Source of the DNA: a virus
Virus record (IMG/VR): IMGVR_UViG_3300037502_002592
Span: 1 to 40,643 of that record
Reading direction: 5' to 3' (one strand)
Length of the DNA stretch: 40,643 nucleotides
The notes under the pieces were generated by a model. It was not told the DNA's origin. It saw only the letters and a program-made list of their open reading frames with translations, and searched no databases. The position numbers and the translations under genes are program-made. Positions 11,529 through 18,107 of this stretch are shown piece after piece (positions within the stretch are counted from its first letter, which is position 1; every line of letters starts with the position of its first letter).

Positions 11529-12302
11529 ATGACAAAAGAATTAGCAGAACCGTTGCCTTTGCACAAGCGTGTCGCAGGGCTTTTGACGTGTATCGTTGAT
11601 GGGTGCTCAGGGAAAAGAGCGGCCCGCGGCTTTTGTCAAAAACACTATGTTCGGTTCAAACGAACCGGAACCACAGCGCTTGTGCGGAAGCAGCGCACTT
11701 CAAAGCTGCTGCAGTGGGTCTATGACCACGCCAATCATGACTGCGACGAATGCCTGATTTGGCCATTTAACAGGGATAGCCAAGGGTATCCGGGCGGGAC
11801 AACCGTGAATGGTAAGACCGTCAAGGTGCACAGGGTGATGTGCGAGATTGTGAATGGCGTACCATCACCGAGAGATTTGCAATGCTGCCACGTCTGCGGG
11901 AACGGCCATCTTGGGTGCATAAACCCGCGGCATCTGCGTTGGGGAACGGCGCTCGCCAATTCTGCGGACAAGATCAGGCATGGGCGTTCACGCCGTGGGG
12001 AAAGTCACTGGAAATCGCGCCTGACTGTCGAGCAGGTTGTAGAGATAAAAAAGCAGCTTGAAGCTGGCCGAACGCTTGCTGCTATTGCCAAAGAGTTCAA
12101 CGTGCCGAGGGCTACTATCGGCGGCATAAGCGAACGTCGGGTTTGGCATTGGCTGAATGAGCAGGAGGTCTATTGCTCAGTTTGCGATGCTGAGTTCTTT
12201 CCGCGGCCCCCGCATGATCCAGAAGGCAGGTGCAAGGTTTGCGTAGAGGCAAATGCTAAGCCGGTAGAAATCCCGTGTTTGGAGTTGTCCCATGCGAATT
12301 GA
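11529..12302 (+). CDS. HNH homing-type endonuclease with C-terminal HTH
   Basis: 257 residues from ATG 11529 with AGGTGG upstream. The N-terminal zinc knuckle has CIVDGCSGKRAARGFCQKHY (res 22-41). The HNH_3 core has VKVHRVMCEIVNG, CCHVCGNGHLGCINPRHLRW and NSADKIRHGRS. Residues 160-215 are an HTH (VVEIKKQLEAGRTLAAIAKE, FNVPRATI), as in homing endonucleases such as NUMOD-containing HNH proteins. The C-terminus has a CSVC...CKVC pair. Codon usage is less GC-biased than its neighbours, which fits a mobile gene inserted after cro. It overlaps the replication gene by 11 bp. Confidence 0.85.
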   Translation: MTKELAEPLPLHKRVAGLLTCIVDGCSGKRAARGFCQKHYVRFKRTGTTALVRKQRTSKLLQWVYDHANHDCDECLIWPFNRDSQGYPGGTTVNGKTVKVHRVMCEIVNGVPSPRDLQCCHVCGNGHLGCINPRHLRWGTALANSADKIRHGRSRRGESHWKSRLTVEQVVEIKKQLEAGRTLAAIAKEFNVPRATIGGISERRVWHWLNEQEVYCSVCDAEFFPRPPHDPEGRCKVCVEANAKPVEIPCLELSHAN

Positions 12303-13041
12303 GACCCTTGCGTGGGCCGACCTGCAGGACACTGGCGACGCCCAAACGCAACTTGTCCTGATCGCCATTGCGCGTCATGCCAACTACGACACCGGAGAAG
12401 CCTGGCCAAGCCAAGAGCAGATTGCCGATATGGCGAAGTGCTCTGTTCGCACAGTGCGACGCCACCTCGACAAGCTTGAGGCTGATGGCCTGATTGAGCG
12501 CTCGGAGCGTCGCCGCGACAACGGCGGGAAAAGCACCGATCTGATCACCTTGGTTGGCTATGCAGAATGGGTCGGCGCGCTGCGTGAAGGCGGCAACGTA
12601 AAGGCCCCGAAGAAGGTCAAAAGCCCAGAGGACAATTTGGCCGGTAGGGCATCTAACCCATCGGACAACTTGGCCGGGGGTACCGGACAACAGGTGTCCG
12701 GGGGTACCGGACAACAGGTGTCCGCTATTAGTGAACACTTACTTGAACAATTAAATGAATCTAGCGCGCCCGAGCGCGCGAGCGATAAGGGCGCTCGCGC
12801 TCCTGTCGCGCCGAAGCCGGTCGCGGCCGTGAGCATTCGCCAAGGCGAAAGCGCTTTTGCCGCCTGGATCGAACACCTGAAAAAAATCGGACGCGATGAC
12901 CTCGCAACGGACGCTCGCGATGCTGGCGAGATGCTGGTTTCGCGGCGCTGGCCGAACGAGGGCGACATGCCTCTGAGCATCCCGCAGCCTAAGGGGCTCA
13001 GCGATGTGAGCAAGCGGATGATTGGGGAGCCAGCACAATGA
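12292..13041 (+). CDS. Replication-type helix-turn-helix protein (HTH_36), origin-containing gene
   Basis: 249 residues from ATG 12292. Residues 1-90 contain TQLVLIAIARHANYDTGEAW, PSQEQIADMAKCSVRTVRRH and LDKLEADGLIERSERRRDNG: the winged HTH_36 domain of phage replication initiators and primosomal DnaD/O-like proteins. The linker has NLAG and GGTGQQVS repeated; its DNA is the iteron-like repeat at 12676..12723. The C-terminus (res 175-249) is a helical domain with FAAWIEHLKKIGRDDL. The gene lies where lambda O lies, so it is the probable initiator with the origin inside it. No helicase or primase motifs are present, so host enzymes would be recruited. Confidence 0.8.
   Translation: MRIETLAWADLQDTGDAQTQLVLIAIARHANYDTGEAWPSQEQIADMAKCSVRTVRRHLDKLEADGLIERSERRRDNGGKSTDLITLVGYAEWVGALREGGNVKAPKKVKSPEDNLAGRASNPSDNLAGGTGQQVSGGTGQQVSAISEHLLEQLNESSAPERASDKGARAPVAPKPVAAVSIRQGESAFAAWIEHLKKIGRDDLATDARDAGEMLVSRRWPNEGDMPLSIPQPKGLSDVSKRMIGEPAQ
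12676..12765. repeat. ori: Iteron-like tandem repeat and AT-rich stretch; putative replication origin
   Basis: A 24-bp unit occurs twice in perfect tandem (12676..12699 and 12700..12723). Each contains the dyad GGACA-ACAGG-TGTCC. Degenerate relatives with GGACAAC or GGACAAT and TTGGCCGG precede it from about 12630. It is followed by 40 bases of unusually AT-rich DNA (12724..12765) in an otherwise GC-rich genome. Iterons plus an AT-rich segment inside an initiator gene match the lambda O origin design. Confidence 0.55.
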
Positions 13042-13268
13042 GCAACTATACCCCGAAGCCCAACACCGGAAACCTCTTCCGCATCCCTGACGAGAAGCGC
13101 AAGAGCGAGAATTTCCCGACCTACGACGGGGAGTTTCTGGTGACGTGCCCGCATTGCCAGGGTGAGGCTGGCGGCTGGATTTCCGGCTGGGTCCGCGACG
13201 CCAAGAACGGAGCGAAGTTTTTCTCGCTGGCCTTCAAGTTCAAGCAGCGCACAGGGGGCGGACAATGA
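13038..13268 (+). CDS. Small phage protein with CPHCQ motif
   Basis: 76 residues. ATG 13038 overlaps the previous stop by 4 bp. NTGNLFRIPDEKRKSENFPT, then YDGEFLVTCPHCQGEAGGW, and FSLAFKFKQR at the end: a pattern common in Alphaproteobacterial phage and prophage proteins of about this size (a beta-rich fold similar to single-domain DNA-binding proteins). Function unknown. Confidence 0.6.
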   Translation: MSNYTPKPNTGNLFRIPDEKRKSENFPTYDGEFLVTCPHCQGEAGGWISGWVRDAKNGAKFFSLAFKFKQRTGGGQ

Positions 13269-13525
13269 CCACGAACTCTGACCTTCGCCAGCGCGCTCTC
13301 CGCATCATCCAGCTTGAGGAAGCAGCAGAGGAAGCCAAGGCCGATGTTAAGGCAGCCTACGACGCAGCGGCGTCTGTTGGCTTCACCAAGAAAGCGCTCC
13401 GCGCCGCGATCAAGATCCACCGTCTCGACGCCGACAAGCGGGCCAAGTTCGACAGTGCCCAAATGGATCTCGAGCTTTACCTAGCCGAGATCGATGGCCG
13501 CGAGCTGGCAGAGGCGGCAGAATGA
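13265..13525 (+). CDS. gapR: GapR/DUF2312-family DNA-binding protein
   Basis: 86 residues. It matches the GapR pattern: LRQRALRIIQLEEAAEEAKA, DVKAAYDAAASVGFTKKALR and AAIKIHRLDADKRAKFDSAQ, then a LELYLAEIDG end. In Alphaproteobacteria GapR binds overtwisted DNA ahead of replication and transcription and aids topoisomerases. The phage copy lies in the replication operon with ATGA overlaps on both sides, so it probably supports phage DNA synthesis or competes with the host GapR. This gene is the best host clue in the window. Confidence 0.85.
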   Translation: MTTNSDLRQRALRIIQLEEAAEEAKADVKAAYDAAASVGFTKKALRAAIKIHRLDADKRAKFDSAQMDLELYLAEIDGRELAEAAE

Positions 13526-13716
13526 CCCACGCTGGCCACCTCCCAACGGCAATTAAAGAAGCCGTCTCCCGCTGGGACGCAGACCGCCGTGACGACTGGA
13601 ACGAGCGCGCGGCGATGATCGAGTATGGCGACCATCAGACCAGAGAGACGGCGGAGCGGCGGGCCTACTTCGAACTTCGCCGTCCGATCAAGGACAAGCA
13701 GCGGAGGGCCGCATGA
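13522..13716 (+). CDS. Small hypothetical protein
   Basis: 64 residues with ATGA overlaps at both ends. Charged and helical (IKEAVSRWDADRRDDWNERA, then ETAERRAYFELRRPIKDKQR). No family is recognised. Confidence 0.65.
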   Translation: MTHAGHLPTAIKEAVSRWDADRRDDWNERAAMIEYGDHQTRETAERRAYFELRRPIKDKQRRAA

Positions 13717-14072
13717 GCGACGACGTTCTTACGCTAATTGCAGAAGCTCGCCGCCGGCAAGAGATAGCAGAGAGCGAGCGAGACCAGTGGAAACGCCGAC
13801 TACAGACCGAACGCGCGCGCCTAAAGTTGGTGATTGCACTGATGCGCCAGACCCCGATCCCGCCGCCGAATGTCGATGAAAACGGTCGCGCCGACTGGCA
13901 ACAACTTGAGCGCATCGTAGAGGAGGCCTGCGACGTGTTTGCCGATCCCTACGCTTGCTTCCCACCTGACGACTGGGATTTGTCAATCACGCATGAGGAA
14001 GCACGATTGCGCATGGCTTATCGCCTGCAGGACATGATCGAGGCCGCCGTGAAGAAGGCGAGGGCGGAATGA
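13713..14072 (+). CDS. Hypothetical protein, helical
   Basis: 119 residues. The first 45 form a coiled coil (AEARRRQEIAESERDQWKRR). The second part has DWQQLERIVEEACDVFADPY and ARLRMAYRLQDMIEAAVKKA. Its stop overlaps the next start. No function is recognised. Confidence 0.65.
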   Translation: MSDDVLTLIAEARRRQEIAESERDQWKRRLQTERARLKLVIALMRQTPIPPPNVDENGRADWQQLERIVEEACDVFADPYACFPPDDWDLSITHEEARLRMAYRLQDMIEAAVKKARAE

Positions 14073-14404
14073 CCGCCCTTGAGTTAATCCGCGATGCCCT
14101 CAGCAAGGGCATCGACGCACCTGGTCGCGTGTCCGGATTTTTTCTGCGCGGTCTCCCGGCAGACGAAATCGCAGCGCTTGTTGCTGACGGCATCCTGACA
14201 GAAATCATGTCCCTCGACGAATGGACGCCGTGCCCAGCCTGCGAGTGTCCAGTTGCCGCACGCGTCGTGCAGACAATCGGCGACCGCATCTTTGCATGCT
14301 GCCCGCTCGATTACGTATGCGACGTGGAGCTTAGGCCCGTAGATACGAAGATTTTTCTCGTTGACGTTGATCGGCTGCAATCGGGGAGCCTATCGGAAAA
14401 ATGA
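14069..14404 (+). CDS. Hypothetical protein with a two-Cys-pair motif
   Basis: 111 residues. The N-terminal part (LELIRDALSKGIDAPGRV, then LPADEIAALVADGIL) is helical. The centre has CPACECPVAARVVQTIGDRI and FACCPLD, giving two close Cys pairs of zinc-ribbon type. The C-terminal part is beta-rich. ATGA overlaps on both sides. Confidence 0.6.
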   Translation: MTALELIRDALSKGIDAPGRVSGFFLRGLPADEIAALVADGILTEIMSLDEWTPCPACECPVAARVVQTIGDRIFACCPLDYVCDVELRPVDTKIFLVDVDRLQSGSLSEK

Positions 14405-14550
14405 CCACCACCAAGTCGATCGGCTCCGGCTACCGCATCTCCGGCGGCAAGGTCGTCAAGCGCCCGCCTCGCATGGCCGCAGGGCAGAAGAAGAACAAGG
14501 CTCTTAAGGCCGCGCGCCTCGCCAAGAAATGGGCGGAGCGCAGCAAATGA
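14401..14550 (+). CDS. 49-residue basic protein
   Basis: ATG 14401 overlaps the previous stop and the stop overlaps ATG 14547. The sequence MTTTKSIGSGYRISGGKVVK then RPPRMAAGQKKNKALKAARL, ending AKKWAERSK, has more than a dozen Lys/Arg and few acidic residues, so it may bind nucleic acid. It fits perfectly in the overlap chain although very short. Confidence 0.65.
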   Translation: MTTTKSIGSGYRISGGKVVKRPPRMAAGQKKNKALKAARLAKKWAERSK

Positions 14551-14762
14551 CCCTCGCCCAGCTCCGTTCCGACGCCACCCTCTGCGCTGAGGCCGGCGTT
14601 GCCCTCACCGTCAGTCCCCACCTCGTGCTCGCGTTGCTGAACGAAAGGCTCTACCGTGACGAGCACTCTGATCGCCTACCGCACGCCCCCGCAGAGCGAG
14701 CGCAAAGCCGCTCAAGAGGCCAGGGAAGCCGGGCACCGCGCCTACCTGCCACGGGAGCCTAG
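14547..14762 (+). CDS. Small hypothetical protein overlapping the NusG-like gene
   Basis: 71 residues from ATG 14547. Residues 1-35 (LAQLRSDATLCAEAGVALTV, then SPHLVLALLNERLY) look like a genuine helical protein. The Arg/Ser-rich remainder overlaps the next gene in another frame for 107 bases and may be an uninformative tail. Confidence 0.5.
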   Translation: MTLAQLRSDATLCAEAGVALTVSPHLVLALLNERLYRDEHSDRLPHAPAERAQSRSRGQGSRAPRLPATGA

Positions 14763-15102
14763 GCAGACCACGAAGGGCGTCAGGCGCGTTCCTACGGCCA
14801 GGGGCTACGTGTTCTGCGAAGGCAAGCCAACAGACGCCGAGCACATCAAGGGCGCCATCGGTCCTGTTTCAAGGACAGAGCTGCGCCGCCTCTACGTCCG
14901 CACGTCCAAGACCCAGCGAAAGCACAAGTTCGCAGCAGGCGATCAGGTCAGTGTCAAACGGGGCCGGGATGCGGATCTTGCGGCTACCGTGACGGAGGTC
15001 ATTCGATCCGGATGGTATCGCGTGCGGGTCGTCATGTTTGGGAAGGCCCATAACATCAAAATCAAAGAGAGCGATCTCGCCCGCCTGCACCCGGGGACGT
15101 AA
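14656..15102 (+). CDS. NusG-like transcription factor (NGN plus KOW domains)
   Basis: 148 residues, GTG start at 14656 with AAAGG upstream. Residues 3-65 resemble a NusG N-terminal domain: YRTPPQSERKAAQEAREAGH, RAYLPREPRQ, ARGYVFCEG. Residues 90-145 are a KOW module: HKFAAGDQVSVKRGRDADLA, ATVTEVIRSGWYRVRVVM. NusG paralogues such as RfaH bind RNA polymerase and suppress pausing and termination. This is the last early gene, and a terminator and hairpins lie between it and the late operon, so a late-gene antitermination role is a reasonable inference. A NusG-type protein involved in phage exclusion is the alternative. Confidence 0.75.
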   Translation: MTSTLIAYRTPPQSERKAAQEAREAGHRAYLPREPRQTTKGVRRVPTARGYVFCEGKPTDAEHIKGAIGPVSRTELRRLYVRTSKTQRKHKFAAGDQVSVKRGRDADLAATVTEVIRSGWYRVRVVMFGKAHNIKIKESDLARLHPGT

Positions 15103-15103
15103 A

Positions 15104-15133
15104 AGCCCCGCCGGGTGAGTTTCCGGCGGGGCT
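15104..15133. terminator. Terminator between convergent genes
   Basis: Perfect 11-bp stem AGCCCCGCCGG / CCGGCGGGGCT with an 8-base loop. It is preceded by AAAA on the plus strand, i.e. followed by TTTT for minus-strand transcription. It lies directly after the NusG-like gene and downstream of the convergent membrane-regulator gene, so it should end the minus transcript strongly and the plus transcript perhaps partly. Confidence 0.8.
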
Positions 15134-15153
15134 ACCAGAGTTTCCGAGGTTGC

Positions 15154-16029
15154 CTAGTGGAGCGTAACAGCGACCTCTCTGCCTATACGGCGGCGGGACA
15201 CCATGCCCGCCGCTACGGCCTTTGAGACCCGCTTGCTGGCTTCCGATTTCACGACGCCCATTAGCTCAGCAATCTCGTTGTTGGTCAGCGCCCCCTTGGT
15301 GCGCAACAGTTTCCGAAGCTCCTCCAACTCAGCATCAGTGGTTCCGGCCGGAATGGTGAGGTCCGACGCGCGGGAAACAGTTGCGGAAACCGTCGCTTGC
15401 CAGGAAAACAGCGCCGTCGCCATCCAGACCAGCGCCCAAATTGCGACGTCGAGCCCGACCGCGAACGCCAACACCGAGCTTTTGCGGATGGTCTCAGCGG
15501 AAACCGTTCCAGCACTCGCCCATGCCCACGTCTCGCTGCCGAGATCACCAGCCGGGGCAGACCGCAACTCGCCCCGGAGTTTTTCGACGCGGGCCTCGAG
15601 GGCCTGGACGGTCTGAGCCTTGCCCTTACAGCTCGGGCCATTCCCAGACCTGCATTCAGCCAGCCAGTCCCCGCGCGCCCATTCTAGCCGCTGCATCGTG
15701 GCGGTGAGGTCAGACCGGACAAGTGCAGACATGTCCGCACTTGTCGCTTGACTGTGCTTGATCTCTCCTGTCCGGCCGACAACTGCCGGAAGCGAATACG
15801 CCAGTAACGCCACGAATGCGACGCACAACACTAGAGATAGAGACCGCAACCGGTAGGACCACGAGATGTGGATAAACACCGGGAGCAATGCCACGGCGCA
15901 CATGGCCACGATCATCGAGGCGCGCGTGTACGTTGACGCGCCCTCTGTTGCTTCCAGTCCGCCGAGGATTTGCAGGGAGAGAAGTGCGCCGGCACTCGCC
16001 AGCGCTGCTAAAGCTGCTAATGTCCGCAT
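15154..16029 (-). CDS. Four-helix membrane protein with periplasmic coiled coil and cytoplasmic winged helix
   Basis: 291 residues. Predicted transmembrane helices at about 3-25, 38-57, 64-85 and 188-210. The basic loop SYRLRS between helices 2 and 3 and the positive-inside rule put the N-terminus and the last 80 residues in the cytoplasm. Residues 86-187 would be periplasmic: a helical part with two cysteines (AECRSGNGPSCKG) and a coiled coil (QALEARVEKLRGELRS). The cytoplasmic tail has DAELEELRKLLRTKGALTNN and EIAELMGVVKSEASKRVSKA, then AGMVSRRRIGREVAV, a winged helix-turn-helix. This is the layout of a membrane-tethered transcription regulator or receptor. It is a lone minus-strand gene between early and late operons and could be expressed in lysogeny. 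No named family is recognised. Confidence 0.7.
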   Translation of the reverse strand: MRTLAALAALASAGALLSLQILGGLEATEGASTYTRASMIVAMCAVALLPVFIHISWSYRLRSLSLVLCVAFVALLAYSLPAVVGRTGEIKHSQATSADMSALVRSDLTATMQRLEWARGDWLAECRSGNGPSCKGKAQTVQALEARVEKLRGELRSAPAGDLGSETWAWASAGTVSAETIRKSSVLAFAVGLDVAIWALVWMATALFSWQATVSATVSRASDLTIPAGTTDAELEELRKLLRTKGALTNNEIAELMGVVKSEASKRVSKAVAAGMVSRRRIGREVAVTLH

Positions 16030-16417
16030 AGTCTGTCATCCTGTGACCGCAGGTTGATGGATGAGGGCTAGTAGTTCGGCGGCAACCGAATTATTAGCCC
16101 GCTAACGTAACACGTTGAATCTAAGCTGATTTGCCTAATCGGCAATGAATTTTTACACAGGGCTGTGCATTTGCTTGCGCCCGTGTTGCAAATCGGTGTA
16201 TGCAGCGAATCAGGATGAGCGTCGATACGCCCTGTCGCGGTCTGCGTGGAAGCGGCAGTGAGACGCCCCGGCGGAACCAAGCATTCCGCACCAATCCAGA
16301 AATGCGCCTACGCCGCTAACGGCCCCGCTACGCTTACTCTATGCGGGGCCACACTTCGCAGCAGTGTGTTGGGGCATCTGCAGCGTCAGTACTATCCCAC
16401 ATGATCCTGGCAGATTG
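16030..16417. promoter_or_regulatory. 388-bp late-operon leader with inverted repeats and hairpins
   Basis: No gene is visible. It is relatively AT-rich near 16080..16160 and holds two small dyads, TTGCC-TAATC-GGCAA (16131..16145) and CACAG-GG-CTGTG (16156..16167), which could be regulator sites for the divergent genes. At its right end are two adjacent hairpins, GGCCCCGC/GCGGGGCC (16321..16350) and CACACT/AGTGTG (16350..16368), without T-runs. The promoters of both the minus gene at 16029 and the rightward late genes should lie here. I cannot assign -35 and -10 boxes with confidence. Confidence 0.5.
16321..16368 (+). other. Tandem hairpins in the late leader
   Basis: The first is a perfect 8-bp stem with a 14-base loop (16321..16328 with 16343..16350). 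The second is a perfect 6-bp stem with a 7-base loop (16350..16355 with 16363..16368). They abut, 50 bases before the first late gene. They could be a pause or antitermination site for the NusG-like protein, or weak terminators. Confidence 0.45.
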
Positions 16418-16732
16418 ATGGCCGATAACGTCAACGAGCGTAATCTCATCATTCTCGACCGGTTGCGCGGCGCACCAATCAATACCGCGCCTGTGGCTGA
16501 CGACTCCTGCGACCCCAACGTGTCGCAATCTGCGACCGTAACCGAGTTCCAGCCGCGCACCTACGACGGACGGCCTGACCTCCTGCTGAAAGACGCCGCC
16601 AACGCCGATCTCGCCCGCGTCATTGTCATCGGCACCACTAAGGACGGCGAGCCATGGGAAGCCGCCACGACCGGCGACCTGCAAGCGAATTGGGACGTTG
16701 ACCAGTTTAAGCTCCGCCTGATCACGCCATGA
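16418..16732 (+). CDS. Small phage protein, first gene of the late region
   Basis: 104 residues from ATG 16418. MADNVNERNLIILDRLRG and LKDAANADLARVIVIGTTKD followed by GEPWEAATTGDLQANWDVDQ resemble small phage proteins in which a short beta-hairpin reports an ARVIVIGTT-type segment and a DGxxW motif. Function unknown. It overlaps the next micro-gene (ATGA). The ribosome site is weak. Confidence 0.6.
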   Translation: MADNVNERNLIILDRLRGAPINTAPVADDSCDPNVSQSATVTEFQPRTYDGRPDLLLKDAANADLARVIVIGTTKDGEPWEAATTGDLQANWDVDQFKLRLITP

Positions 16733-16812
16733 CCCTCGCCGCGTCTCTCGCTGCTGCCGTTTACCTCATCGCCCTCGCCTGGGCTGCAACCGACAGGATC
16801 TCGCGCCTGTGA
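16729..16812 (+). CDS. 27-residue membrane peptide
   Basis: ATG 16729 overlaps the previous stop (ATGA) and its stop overlaps the next GTG. MTLAASLAAAVYLIALAWAA then TDRISRL is a single transmembrane helix with a basic end. The perfect overlap on both sides supports translation despite its size. Function unknown. Confidence 0.55.
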   Translation: MTLAASLAAAVYLIALAWAATDRISRL

Positions 16813-16892
16813 CTAAAGCCGCCGCCGTTGCTCTTTCGACGTTCGGCGTTTTGGTTGGTCTGCTCATGCTCGCCGGAGCCATGGTGCAGTGA
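16809..16892 (+). CDS. 27-residue membrane peptide
   Basis: GTG 16809 overlaps the preceding stop (GTGA) and the stop overlaps GTG 16889. VTKAAAVALSTFGVLVGLLM then LAGAMVQ is one hydrophobic helix. It forms a pair with the preceding peptide of exactly the same length, so the two may act together in the membrane. Confidence 0.55.
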   Translation: MTKAAAVALSTFGVLVGLLMLAGAMVQ

Positions 16893-17065
16893 ACGACGAC
16901 ATCGACACTGAGGCCCTGCTCAAAGCCGTTGCCCTCGAGCACCGCCGCGCCGGCCATACCGCCGAAGAGATCGCCCATCAGGTCTACGACGTGATTATCG
17001 AGGCGTTTCGAGAGGCCGAGGCCTACGAACAGGCCATTGCCGAAGCCCTATCAACCCGACACTAG
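16889..17065 (+). CDS. 58-residue helical acidic protein
   Basis: GTG 16889 overlaps the previous stop. VNDDIDTEALLKAVALEHRR, AGHTAEEIAHQVYDVIIEAF and REAEAYEQAIAEALSTRH: soluble, acidic and helical. It is followed after 28 bases by the coiled-coil membrane protein. Function unknown. Confidence 0.6.
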   Translation: MNDDIDTEALLKAVALEHRRAGHTAEEIAHQVYDVIIEAFREAEAYEQAIAEALSTRH

Positions 17066-17093
17066 TGCGCGCGTCCCTCAGGGGGACAAACTC

Positions 17094-18071
17094 ATGACCA
17101 CCGACTTTGATAAGCTGATCCCGCGCGCCAAGCAGGCCGGTTTCATCGCGACCATCACCGCAGCTGCCATCACCGCTCAGTTCGGCTGGCACCTTGGCCG
17201 GGGCATCCTTGAGCAAGTCAGCCTCGCAATCCTCCTGGCGCTGTGCACCGTGATCGTCGGTTATGCGCTCGTTTTTGCGTTTGCCGCCTATCGCCGGGGC
17301 CTGACCGTTGTCGGCCATGCCGCCGTTGCGCTGTTCGCAATTGGCGTCACCGTTGAGTTTCTTAGCCATACCGGGTTCACGGCGTCGAACAGAGACGCCA
17401 CCATTGCCCAAGCCAAGCTCCAGCAGACCGTCAGCACGCACAACATCGGTGACGTTGACCGCCTCTCCAAGAACGTGGATCGCCTGCAAGGCCGCCTTAA
17501 GATGGTCCCCGTCCGCAATGCCGACCAGGCACAGGCTGCCATAGACAACGCCATGGCCCATCGCTTCTGGAAACTGACCGCCGGGTGCACCGAGACCAAA
17601 GGGCCGCAGACCCGTGACTTCTGCAGCGCTTACGCCTCGGCTATTGCGGACAAGGCCGGCAGCATCGAAGCGCAGACCACGCGGGAAGAGCTGAAACAGG
17701 CAGAGGCCGAGCTTGCCAAGGCACGCCAAGCTGTCGCCAAGAGCAACGCCACCACCGCCGTTGCTGCTTCTCAGGGTGTGGTGCTCGCCTCGATCATGAC
17801 GGCATCAGAGACGCCGAACAGCTCCGCCGTGTTCTGGGCTGGTATCGGCATCAGCTCAATCCTGGCCCTTTTTGCGATCTCTGCTGGTGGCCTGCTCAAC
17901 TTCATCGCTTACGCCTTCGACAGCGTGGCCGGCGCAGTGGGCAGCACCACCAGCAAGGATGACACCAAGGCCCCGGCATACGCCGCGCAGTCCGTAAGGG
18001 ACCGCTGGCTCTCAACGCACATGATCCGCACCGATCATGGCCTCACGCCTAAGACGCTGCAGGTCGCCTAA
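17094..18071 (+). CDS. Membrane protein with periplasmic coiled coil
   Basis: 325 residues from ATG 17094 behind GGGGGAC. Hydrophobic helices at about 14-31, 38-62 and 70-88, then a long soluble part (90-250) with a coiled coil (DRLSKNVDRLQGRLK), two cysteines (AGCTETKGPQTRDFCSA) and a second coiled coil (EELKQAEAELAKARQAVAKS), then a last helix at about 258-285. The layout of three helices, a Cys-paired coiled coil and a fourth helix equals that of the minus-strand protein 15154..16029, although the sequences differ and this one lacks the winged helix. Candidates include a superinfection-exclusion or envelope-sensing function; no family is recognised. Confidence 0.7.
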   Translation: MTTDFDKLIPRAKQAGFIATITAAAITAQFGWHLGRGILEQVSLAILLALCTVIVGYALVFAFAAYRRGLTVVGHAAVALFAIGVTVEFLSHTGFTASNRDATIAQAKLQQTVSTHNIGDVDRLSKNVDRLQGRLKMVPVRNADQAQAAIDNAMAHRFWKLTAGCTETKGPQTRDFCSAYASAIADKAGSIEAQTTREELKQAEAELAKARQAVAKSNATTAVAASQGVVLASIMTASETPNSSAVFWAGIGISSILALFAISAGGLLNFIAYAFDSVAGAVGSTTSKDDTKAPAYAAQSVRDRWLSTHMIRTDHGLTPKTLQVA

Positions 18072-18107
18072 ACAGCCTTCATCTTCAACAACCCTTGTGG
18101 AGCCAAT

